In this document: piece by piece, positions 1 to 6,013 of the stretch
Position numbering within the stretch: the stretch's first letter is position 1
Layout of the letters: every line of letters starts with the position of its first letter
Source: Polaribacter sp.
GTDB taxonomy: Bacteria; Bacteroidota; Bacteroidia; Flavobacteriales; Flavobacteriaceae
Direction of reading: 5' to 3'
Assembly: GCA_003537695.1 (NCBI GenBank)
Contig: DPRC01000097.1
Coordinates: forward strand, 7,692-13,704
DNA length: 6,013 bases
Made by a program: the position numbers and the translations under genes
The notes under the pieces: model-generated
Told to the model about the DNA's origin: nothing
The model's database searches: none
What the model saw: the letters and a program-made list of their open reading frames with translations, nothing else

Positions 1-57
1 CTCAATAGAGTCACTCAGAAAAAGTACATTTGTAATATTAGCAGTTGAACTTCGCAT
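1..57 (-). CDS. Possible 5' end of a divergent gene, cut by the window edge
   Basis: On the minus strand an ATG at 57-55 opens a frame that stays open for 19 codons to the left edge, reading MRSSTANITNVLFLSDSIE. A purine-rich GGAAG lies just upstream of the ATG. I recognise no family in so short a peptide. Against it, a plus-strand frame through 2-76 is also open until a TGA, so the bases could equally be the tail of an upstream plus-strand gene or non-coding. If it is real, the gene is divergent from the operon that starts at 109 and shares its upstream region. Confidence 0.25.
   Translation of the reverse strand, partial: MRSSTANITNVLFLSDSIE
25..32 (+). promoter_or_regulatory. Candidate Bacteroidota -7 element upstream of the first operon
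   Basis: TACATTTG is an exact match to the Bacteroidota sigma-factor -7 consensus TAnnTTTG and lies 76 bases before the ATG at 109. No TTG/TTTG element is visible at the right distance upstream, though only 24 upstream bases are in the window. It also falls within the weak divergent reading frame. It would serve the operon 109-3061 with a leader of about 70 nt. The rest of 1-108 shows no other recognisable element. Confidence 0.35.
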
Positions 58-108
58 TTCTTCCTTGAAAAAATGATATTTTAGCTTCAGAAATTTTAGC
101 AATCCAAC

Positions 109-801
109 ATGAAGAAATTTTTTAAATTTATAGGCATTACTTTGGCACTTCTAATTACTGCAGCTGGTATTTATTATGTGGTAAGCAATGAAGCGTTGCC
201 AGAGGGGAAAACAGGCAAGGCCGCAGATGCACTTGCACACAAAATGCTTGCATCACTTCAGTATAAGAATTTCGAAAAAACAGAAATTTTTACATGGAGT
301 TTTCGAGGAGTGCACTTTTACAAATGGTATAAACAAAAAAATATTGTGGAAGTTTCCTGGGAAAAAAATACTGTAATTTTAAACACAAAAAGGCCAGACA
401 AATCAGAAGTTTATAAGGACGGTAAGAAAATTATAAATCAAGAACTCCTAGAAAAAGCCAGTTCTTTTTTTAATAATGATTCTTTCTGGCTGGTTGCTCC
501 CTACAAAGTATTTGATGCAGGTACAGAGCGACGTATTGTTACTCATAATGGTCGCGCAGCACTTTTAGTTACCTACACTTCTGGAGGTTCCACTCCCGGA
601 GATTCATATCTCTGGATTTTAAATAAGCAATTCGTCCCTACCTCTTTTAAAATGTGGACAAAAATTATTCCTATAGGGGGTGTTTCCGCTACATGGGAAG
701 ATTGGACCGTCACTGAAAGTGGCGCTTTATTAGCTAAAAGTCATCAATTATCTATCGGAATTCAATTAAATTTAGAAAACGTAAAAGCATACAACGAATG
801 A
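109..801 (+). CDS. Unnamed membrane-anchored extracytoplasmic protein
   Basis: The 230-residue protein starts with a short basic stretch (MKKFFKF) and one hydrophobic segment at about residues 7-25. This is a signal anchor or an uncleaved signal peptide. There is no lipobox cysteine, so it is not a lipoprotein. The rest (about 30-230) is soluble and rich in alternating hydrophobic and aromatic strands, suggesting a mainly beta fold, possibly LolA-like; that fold is inference only. Distinctive blocks are FNNDSFWLVAPYKVFDAGTE (121-140) and SGGSTPGDSYLW (158-169), which I recognise as recurring in flavobacterial hypothetical proteins. No catalytic motif is visible. The ATG is the first in the frame and directly precedes the hydrophobic segment; there is no Shine-Dalgarno, as expected in this phylum. 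The gene's end overlaps the next gene by 4 nt, implying translational coupling. Confidence 0.85.
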   Translation: MKKFFKFIGITLALLITAAGIYYVVSNEALPEGKTGKAADALAHKMLASLQYKNFEKTEIFTWSFRGVHFYKWYKQKNIVEVSWEKNTVILNTKRPDKSEVYKDGKKIINQELLEKASSFFNNDSFWLVAPYKVFDAGTERRIVTHNGRAALLVTYTSGGSTPGDSYLWILNKQFVPTSFKMWTKIIPIGGVSATWEDWTVTESGALLAKSHQLSIGIQLNLENVKAYNE

Positions 802-1880
802 ATTCAAAAACCATTACAAGCGGCATTTTAAAGGCCTTTGGAATCTTGGTCGGAATAGTCCTATTCGGTCTCTTTTTATATACAATTCAATCGGTCCTAA
901 GCTATATTATTATTGCCGGTATTTTATCTTTAATTGCACGGCCTATTATTTTATTTCTTGGAACTAAATTAAAACTTCCGAATACCATTGCCGTTATTTT
1001 CACAATGCTCTTAATGTTGAGTTTTTTATCTGGTTTAATTGTTATGTTTATTCCATTGATTGCAGAACAAGGTAAAAGCCTGTCCTTACTGGAGGTAGAC
1101 GAATTACAGGCGAGTGTGCAAGAAATATATGCCCAAGTAAATAGTTATTTCTTATCAAAAGGAATCGACGTATTGAATGAATTAAAAAATGTAGACCTCC
1201 TAGCTTCCTTTAAGGAAATTCCCAACTTTTTAAATGCTGTTTTAGAGGCAGTGGGCTCTTTAAGTGTCGGTTTATTTTCTGTATTATTTATTTCTTTCTT
1301 TTTTATGAAAGACCGTCATTTATTAAAAAATGGTATGTTGACCCTTGTTCCAAATGGCAATGAAGGCCGGTTTTCTAGCTCCTTAGAAACCATTAATAAT
1401 TTATTATCCCGATATTTTATTGGTTTGCTCTCCCAAATTACAATCCTTTTTGTTTTATATACCCTCATTTTACTGATTTTTGATATTGATAATGCCCTTG
1501 TCATTGCCTTTTTATGTGCATTACTAAATTTAATTCCTTACGTTGGCCCAATGATCGGTGCCATAATTATGTTTGTATTGTCGATGACTAGTAATATTGG
1601 CTTAGACTTTCAGACAGAAATATTAGCGACTTCTTTGTGGATATTGTTCTGGTATTTAATGGCCCAGTTGGTAGATAATTTTGTCAGTCAACCACTTATT
1701 TTTTCCAAAACAACAAAATCGCATCCTTTAGAAATATTTTTAATCATTATCATTGGTGGATTACTTTTTGGTATTGTGGGGATGATTGTAGCGGTTCCAA
1801 TGTATACCGCTTTAAAGGTTATTTTAAAAGAATTTTTAGCAGAAAATAAAATTGTAAAATCATTAACTAAAAACATTTAA
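798..1880 (+). CDS. AI-2E/PerM-family transporter
   Basis: This 360-residue polytopic inner-membrane protein has the usual length and layout of the AI-2E/PerM (UPF0118) family. Two or three hydrophobic segments come first (about 13-55 and 64-88). A long hydrophilic stretch with helical character follows (about 90-150), and then a C-terminal block of about five segments (150-170, 205-230, 233-265, 275-298, 310-345). Family hallmarks are NLIPYVGPMIG at 244-254, the QLVDNFVSQPLIFSKTT stretch at 290-306, and the glycine-rich GGLLFGIVGMIVAVPMYT end at 320-337. Some members export autoinducer-2 (TqsA), others are Na+/H+ antiporters or of unknown role. The substrate here is unknown, and AI-2 export should not be assumed from the family name. 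The ATG at 798 lies in an ATGA overlap with the stop of the preceding gene. Confidence 0.92.
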   Translation: MNSKTITSGILKAFGILVGIVLFGLFLYTIQSVLSYIIIAGILSLIARPIILFLGTKLKLPNTIAVIFTMLLMLSFLSGLIVMFIPLIAEQGKSLSLLEVDELQASVQEIYAQVNSYFLSKGIDVLNELKNVDLLASFKEIPNFLNAVLEAVGSLSVGLFSVLFISFFFMKDRHLLKNGMLTLVPNGNEGRFSSSLETINNLLSRYFIGLLSQITILFVLYTLILLIFDIDNALVIAFLCALLNLIPYVGPMIGAIIMFVLSMTSNIGLDFQTEILATSLWILFWYLMAQLVDNFVSQPLIFSKTTKSHPLEIFLIIIIGGLLFGIVGMIVAVPMYTALKVILKEFLAENKIVKSLTKNI

Positions 1881-1885
1881 CTTCT

Positions 1886-3061
1886 TTGAACTCATACCTT
1901 CTAAAAGCTGAAATTCAAAAATTTATTTGCACTCATTTAAAGTCAGATCTTACAAAAATTATTTTAAAAGGAAGTCCTTTTAAAGAGGTTTCTATTCAAG
2001 AATTAGCGCATCAGATAGCTGCAAAACAAAAAGCTGAAAAAAAATTACCTACTTGGTTTTCTGCCGAAAAAATTTACTATCCACCAAAAGTTAGTTTGGA
2101 ACAAACCTCCTCAGAAATCACTGCTAACTATAAATCCAAGCTTCTAAAAGGCAGCTCTATTGTTGACATAACAGGAGGTTTTGGAGTTGATTGTTATTAC
2201 TTTGCAAAACATTTTAAAGAGGTGACACATTGTGAAATTAATGCAGAACTTTCTGACATTGTAGCTTATAACTACCAACAGTTACAGCAGCAAAAAATTA
2301 TCACACATTGTGGCGATGGCATCGAATTTCTAAAAAATAGTGCACAGAATTTTGAATGTATTTATATAGATCCATCGCGAAGAAACGACCTTAAAGGGAA
2401 AGTCTTTTTATTAAAAGACTGTCTACCAAATGTACCTGAACATCTTGATTTTCTATTTAGTAAAACAGACCAGATACTCCTGAAAATATCTCCAATACTA
2501 GACCTAACAAGCGCCATTAGCGAACTAAAATATGTACGAGAAATACAGGTTGTTGCCGTGGATAATGAAGTCAAGGAAGTCTTGTTTCTATTAGAAAAAG
2601 GATTTTTAGGAGCCATCTCCGTGAAAACAATTAATATGCATAAAAAGAAAGCTCAAAAATTCAATTTTCAATGGAGTGCTCCGGTTGAATCTGTGTATTC
2701 TGAGCCAAGCGCTTACTTGTATGAACCAAATGCTGCCCTCTTAAAATCAGGTGGATTTCACCAAATATCTGCACAGCTCTCCGTTTTTAAAATACATCGA
2801 CATTCTCATATTTATACTTCAAAAAAAAACATCCAATTTCCAGGACGAACTTTTAAAATTGACAAAGTAGTTGCCTACGATAAAAAGAAATTAAGCAAAC
2901 TCATCTCTGGAGAAAAAGCAAATATTACCACAAGAAATTTCCCAAAAACGGTCACACAAATTCGAAAAGAATTAAAAATTAAGGATGGAGGTTCTCTTTA
3001 CCTATTTTTTACCACAAACATAGACAATCAGTTGATCGTTATTTTTTGCTCAAAAGAATAA
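1886..3061 (+). CDS. Class I SAM-dependent methyltransferase with C-terminal THUMP-like domain
   Basis: This is a 391-residue cytosolic protein. A helical N-terminal region (1-85) precedes a Rossmann methyltransferase domain with the SAM-binding motif VDITGGFGVDCYYFA (93-107). The acidic strand end HCEINAE (115-121) follows, then the motif-IV-like DPSRR (162-166) in the position where nucleic-acid methyltransferases carry DPPY. The C-terminal part (about 275-391) has YLYEPNAALLKSGGF (277-291) and a TRNFPKTVTQIRKELKIKDG stretch (349-368), typical of the THUMP-like domain appended to these Bacteroidota methyltransferases. An RNA (probably rRNA or tRNA) target is inferred from the domain pair; no specific base can be named. 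The start is TTG at 1886: an in-frame TAA at 1868-1870 blocks extension, the next in-frame ATG is only at residue 251, and NSYLLKAEIQKFI fits the family's N terminus. It begins 5 nt after the transporter stop. An A9 run at 2821-2829 lies within the gene. Confidence 0.88.
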   Translation: MNSYLLKAEIQKFICTHLKSDLTKIILKGSPFKEVSIQELAHQIAAKQKAEKKLPTWFSAEKIYYPPKVSLEQTSSEITANYKSKLLKGSSIVDITGGFGVDCYYFAKHFKEVTHCEINAELSDIVAYNYQQLQQQKIITHCGDGIEFLKNSAQNFECIYIDPSRRNDLKGKVFLLKDCLPNVPEHLDFLFSKTDQILLKISPILDLTSAISELKYVREIQVVAVDNEVKEVLFLLEKGFLGAISVKTINMHKKKAQKFNFQWSAPVESVYSEPSAYLYEPNAALLKSGGFHQISAQLSVFKIHRHSHIYTSKKNIQFPGRTFKIDKVVAYDKKKLSKLISGEKANITTRNFPKTVTQIRKELKIKDGGSLYLFFTTNIDNQLIVIFCSKE

Positions 3062-3243
3062 GAAACTTTCTACTAAAAACACCTTCTTTTTTTGCTGCCT
3101 TTAAAACTACTTCCCTATCCCCCAGCACCTTTTGTCTATTTGAAAATTGTAACCTCTCTATCATGCGTGCATTTTACGGATTTTATTTTCTTTGACGATT
3201 ACTTTTTTAGTAAGTTTGTGAGGAAGGCTTAACTCTCTACCGC
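3062..3243. other. Intergenic gap between the two operons
   Basis: The 182 bases contain no supported gene. The left part is pyrimidine-rich with a T7 run at 3087-3093. No strong GC-rich hairpin precedes that run, so I do not call a terminator. A short near-palindrome, ATGC-gt-GCAT (3163-3172), is visible but too small to assign. The last 55 bases carry the candidate fdhD promoter. No riboswitch-like structure is evident, and the predicted leader of about 20 nt is too short for one. Confidence 0.6.
3191..3218 (+). promoter_or_regulatory. Candidate Bacteroidota-type promoter for fdhD and the oxidoreductase
   Basis: TTTG at 3191-3194 and TAAGTTTG at 3211-3218 match the -33 (TTTG) and -7 (TAnnTTTG) elements of the Bacteroidota housekeeping sigma factor. 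The spacing is 16 nt, slightly under the usual range of about 17-23. Transcription would begin near 3223-3226, leaving a leader of about 20 nt before the ATG at 3244. The position directly ahead of the two-gene module supports the call. Confidence 0.55.
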
Positions 3244-4050
3244 ATGCAAACAGGATCCTATCAAGGACTAAAAATAACAAACCAGCAAAAAGTAATTGTA
3301 ACGGATGCACTTGTGGTAGAAGCTCCGCTACAAATTAACATCAATAGCACTGCATATACTGTTGTTATGCGGACACCTGACAATGACAAAGAACTTGTAA
3401 GAGGCTTGTTGTATGCCGAAGATATCTATAAGAATGGTTCCGATTTTATTTTTGAAGTACTACAAGAAGCCTCTCAAATTCCTAGCATTATTAATGTTCG
3501 CATTCGAAAAGAAGATTTAGGAAAAGGTTATTTAAATAAAAGAACACTTTTGTCTGTTTCTTCTTGTGGAATTTGCGGTAAACAAGAACTAAAAGATTTA
3601 GATATCGCAGGCGAAAAACTCTTATCAAATGCTTCTTTTTCATCAGAAATAGTGCGTGCTATGTTTTCTAAGATGCACCTTTTTCAAAAAACTTTTAAAG
3701 CTTCAGGGGGAAGTCATGCCGCTGCAATTTTTAATAAAAATCACGAGTTATTGACACTTAAAGAAGATCTTGGGAGACACAATGCAGTGGATAAAACGGT
3801 GGGGGCACTCTTGCTTCAAGATGCATTGAAAAAAGCACAATATCTGCTTGTTAGTGGTCGTGTGTCTTACGAGATAGTAACCAAAGCATTTATTGCTAAA
3901 ATACCAGTTATCATTGCTGTTTCTGCCTGCTCTTCTTTAGCAGTAGACTTCGCGAAAGAATTTGGAATTTGTCTCATAGGGTTTACACGCGAACAAAAAA
4001 TGACTGTTTATTCAAATCCTGATTTTCTAAAAAACATAGCAGATGTCTAA
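3244..4050 (+). CDS. fdhD: Formate dehydrogenase accessory sulfurtransferase FdhD
   Basis: FdhD moves sulfur from a cysteine desulfurase (IscS in E. coli) to the bis-MGD molybdenum cofactor, giving the sulfido ligand that formate-dehydrogenase-type enzymes need; it acts in the cytosol. At 268 residues it has normal family length. The sulfur-carrying pair is the CGIC motif, Cys108 and Cys111, within SVSSCGICG. Other family blocks are TPDNDKELVRGLLYAED (44-60), ASGGSHAAAIF (153-163), EDLGRHNAVDK (174-184), SGRVSYEIVTKA (204-215) and IGFTRE (245-250). The ATG at 3244 suits the family's N terminus. AGGAAGG at 3221-3227 is 16 nt upstream, too far to act as a normal ribosome binding site. The last 8 nt overlap the start of the Mo oxidoreductase, its probable client. 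Confidence 0.95.
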   Translation: MQTGSYQGLKITNQQKVIVTDALVVEAPLQININSTAYTVVMRTPDNDKELVRGLLYAEDIYKNGSDFIFEVLQEASQIPSIINVRIRKEDLGKGYLNKRTLLSVSSCGICGKQELKDLDIAGEKLLSNASFSSEIVRAMFSKMHLFQKTFKASGGSHAAAIFNKNHELLTLKEDLGRHNAVDKTVGALLLQDALKKAQYLLVSGRVSYEIVTKAFIAKIPVIIAVSACSSLAVDFAKEFGICLIGFTREQKMTVYSNPDFLKNIADV

Positions 4051-6013
4051 AAAAAGGAATGCACAGCCACCTGAAAAATTAACAGGTATACAACTCACAA
4101 AAATTCCTACAACTGCAGTTGGATTTCCAGCAATTGTATCTGCACTAACACATATAAAAAAAGAAGTAGGTGTGCTCAAGGGGATTCGTCTGTTAAAAAA
4201 CATCAATCAAAAAGAAGGTTTTGACTGCCCCGGTTGTGCATGGCCAGATCCTGACGCCAAACGTGCTTTTTTAGCCGAATATTGCGAAAACGGTGCGAAA
4301 GCAGTTGCAGAAGAAGCCACCAAAAACAAAGTATCCCCATTGTTTTTTGCCACACATTCTGTAGCAGCACTGTCTAAGCTTTCTGATTATGAAATTGGTA
4401 AAAGTGGACGTATTACAGAGCCTATGTATTTACCAGAAGGCAAAGACCATTACGAAGCAATTTCTTGGGAAGCTGCTTTTACACTGATTGGAAAGGAATT
4501 AAATACATTAGCATCTCCAGACCAAGCCATTTTTTATACCTCTGGAAGAACCAGTAATGAGGCTGCCTTTTTATACCAGCTATTTGTAAGAGAATTTGGC
4601 ACTAATAACTTACCAGATTGCTCTAATATGTGTCACGAATCTAGTGGAATTGCCCTTTCAGAAACATTGGGTATCGCTAAGGGCTCTGTGACTTTAGACG
4701 ATTTTGACCACGCCGATGTTGTGATTGTTATTGGACAGAATCCTGGGACAAATCATCCTAGAATGTTATCTGCTTTGGGAGCAACTAAAAAAAATGGTGG
4801 TAAAATAATTACAATAAATCCGCTGCCTGAAGTTGGCTTGATAAATTATAAAGATCCTCAAAATCCATTAAAATGGGTTGGCAAAGGACAAGATTTAACC
4901 GATGTGTTTCTACCCGTAAGAATTAATGGAGATGTTGCTTTACTGAAAATTATTTTGAAATTGATGAAAGCGGAAGAGACTAAAAACCCCGGAAGTGTTT
5001 TTAATCACGATTTTATAGCTAAAAAAACGAGCGGAATTGATACAATGTTAGCGGATTTAGATGCTTATTCATTTGAAGAACTACTCCCACAAACAGGCAT
5101 TTCTTTAGAAAAAATAAAAGAAGCTACCGCACTAATTATCAATAATGAAAAAATTATTATTTGTTGGGCAATGGGTTTAACCCAACATAAGAATGCGGTA
5201 GATAATATTCAGGAGCTTGTTAACATCCTATTATTAAAAGGGAGTATTGGAAAAAAAGGAGCAGGTACCTGTCCAGTTCGCGGACATTCCAATGTGCAAG
5301 GAGACAGAACTATGGGCATTTGGGAAAAACCAAAAGCTTCTTTTCTAGATGCGCTGGAGAAAGAATTTCATTTTAAAGCACCAAGAGCGCAGGGCTTAGA
5401 TGTAGTTGCTTCTATTGCAGCAATGCATGTAGAAAAAGCAAAAGTTTTTATTGGAATGGGAGGAAACTTTGTTTCTGCAACTCCTGATACCGAATTTACC
5501 GCTGCTGCTTTAAAAAAATGTCAACTTACTGTACAAGTCTCTACAAAACTGAATAGAAGTCATTTAATTCATGGGAAGAAAGCATTAATCCTGCCCTGCT
5601 TAAGTCGCTCAGAAAAAGACCTTCAAACTTCCGGATTGCAATTTGTAACTACCGAAAATTCCATGGGGATCATTCAGCAATCTCATGGTCCTTTAAGTCC
5701 ACCTTCCAAACATTTATTAAGTGAACCAAGTATTGTTGCGGGAATAGCCAATGCCACTTTACAATGTACCCTTACTAGTTGGACACATCTTATTAGTAAT
5801 TATGATTTTATTCGAGCAAAGATTGAAGCGACTATTCCTGGCTTCAAAGATTACAATGCGCGCGTTCGGGACGAAGGAGGCTTTTACTTACCCAACAATG
5901 CACGAGAAAACGACTTCACTCCCACGCATTCTGGAAAAGCAAATTTTACCTTAAACAGGCCCTCAGATATCTGCCTAGCAAACAACCAATTTATTATGAT
6001 GACGCTTCGAACA
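4043..6013 (+). CDS. FdhF/YdeP-family molybdopterin oxidoreductase (formate dehydrogenase alpha-like), 3' end outside window
   Basis: An uninterrupted frame from ATG 4043 runs 657 codons to the right edge without a stop. The family is usually about 750-770 residues, so roughly 100 C-terminal residues (end of the MGD-binding domain) are missing. Visible motifs are CPGCAWPDP (62-70) and EYCENGAKA (79-87) at the Fe-S site, SGRTSNEAAFLYQ (167-179), NMCHESSG (195-202), GQNPGTNHPR (231-240) and PVRGHSNVQGDR (411-422). Cys197-His198 and Arg413 occupy the places of SeCys140-His141 and Arg333 in E. coli FdhF, so this is a Cys-type Mo/W enzyme. There is no twin-arginine signal, so it is expected in the cytosol. 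No beta or gamma subunit is visible within the window. It overlaps fdhD by 8 nt, which suggests coupled translation. Formate is a plausible substrate, but several members of this family (such as YdeP) lack a proven one, so I give no gene symbol. Confidence 0.93.
   Translation, partial: MSKKRNAQPPEKLTGIQLTKIPTTAVGFPAIVSALTHIKKEVGVLKGIRLLKNINQKEGFDCPGCAWPDPDAKRAFLAEYCENGAKAVAEEATKNKVSPLFFATHSVAALSKLSDYEIGKSGRITEPMYLPEGKDHYEAISWEAAFTLIGKELNTLASPDQAIFYTSGRTSNEAAFLYQLFVREFGTNNLPDCSNMCHESSGIALSETLGIAKGSVTLDDFDHADVVIVIGQNPGTNHPRMLSALGATKKNGGKIITINPLPEVGLINYKDPQNPLKWVGKGQDLTDVFLPVRINGDVALLKIILKLMKAEETKNPGSVFNHDFIAKKTSGIDTMLADLDAYSFEELLPQTGISLEKIKEATALIINNEKIIICWAMGLTQHKNAVDNIQELVNILLLKGSIGKKGAGTCPVRGHSNVQGDRTMGIWEKPKASFLDALEKEFHFKAPRAQGLDVVASIAAMHVEKAKVFIGMGGNFVSATPDTEFTAAALKKCQLTVQVSTKLNRSHLIHGKKALILPCLSRSEKDLQTSGLQFVTTENSMGIIQQSHGPLSPPSKHLLSEPSIVAGIANATLQCTLTSWTHLISNYDFIRAKIEATIPGFKDYNARVRDEGGFYLPNNARENDFTPTHSGKANFTLNRPSDICLANNQFIMMTLRT

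Noticed and set aside
1316..1504. Minus-strand 62-codon open frame inside the transporter gene
   Set aside because: It lies wholly antisense to a well-supported AI-2E-family gene and resembles no family I know.
2362..2616. Minus-strand 84-codon open frame inside the methyltransferase gene
   Set aside because: It is antisense to a conserved domain, has low-complexity Ser/Arg-rich composition and shows no recognisable motif.
3052..3093. Possible terminator: AAAAGAA pairing with TTCTTTT before the rest of a T-run
   Set aside because: The arms are only seven mostly A-T pairs with a loop of about 25 nt, overlapping the end of the gene; too weak to be an intrinsic terminator.
3221..3227. AGGAAGG as a ribosome binding site for fdhD
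   Set aside because: It sits 16 nt from the ATG, beyond normal spacing, and Bacteroidota make little use of Shine-Dalgarno pairing. It overlaps the expected transcription start instead.
3062..3243. Molybdenum-cofactor riboswitch upstream of the Mo-enzyme genes
   Set aside because: No paired-stem architecture is visible and the predicted leader is only about 20 nt.
4059..4061. Alternative ATG after an AAGGA sequence for the oxidoreductase
   Set aside because: It is out of frame with the oxidoreductase; the ATG at 4043 gives the conserved N terminus.
5751..5954. Plus-strand 67-codon frame in another phase within the oxidoreductase
   Set aside because: The main oxidoreductase frame is continuous and carries the family motifs through this stretch; no frameshift is needed.

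Overview
The window is AT-rich, with extended A- and T-tracts in and between genes, and every confidently supported gene is on the + strand. Protein character, near-absence of Shine-Dalgarno sequences and candidate promoters of the TAnnTTTG type point to Bacteroidota, most likely a (probably marine) member of the Flavobacteriia. This assignment is inferred from motifs and has not been tested by database search.

Region 1 (1-3061) holds three tightly packed genes that look like one operon. They encode an unnamed membrane-anchored extracytoplasmic protein (109-801), an AI-2E/PerM-family multi-pass membrane protein (798-1880, overlapping by ATGA) and a class I SAM-dependent methyltransferase with a C-terminal THUMP-like domain (1886-3061, TTG start 5 nt after the preceding stop). 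Nothing visible links the three functionally, so this may be a housekeeping operon of convenience. The first 108 bases hold a possible promoter and a weak candidate for the start of a divergent gene that leaves the window.

Region 2 (3062-3243) is a 182-base gap. It has no convincing terminator, but just before fdhD it carries a good candidate Bacteroidota-type promoter.

Region 3 (3244-6013) is a two-gene molybdenum-enzyme module. fdhD encodes the sulfurtransferase that activates formate-dehydrogenase-type Mo/W-bis-MGD enzymes. It overlaps by 8 nt the start of a large molybdopterin oxidoreductase of the FdhF/YdeP family, which runs off the right edge after 657 codons. In the oxidoreductase, Cys197-His198 and Arg413 line up with the SeCys140-His141 and Arg333 active-site residues of E. 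coli formate dehydrogenase H. Its N-terminal iron-sulfur site shows only three recognisable cysteines. FdhD would supply the sulfido ligand that the adjacent enzyme needs. The substrate cannot be fixed from sequence alone.

I found no RNA genes, CRISPR arrays, insertion sequences or long repeats, and no clear sign of a new multi-gene system. The most informative points are the active-site and cluster pattern of the oxidoreductase and the uncharacterised first gene.
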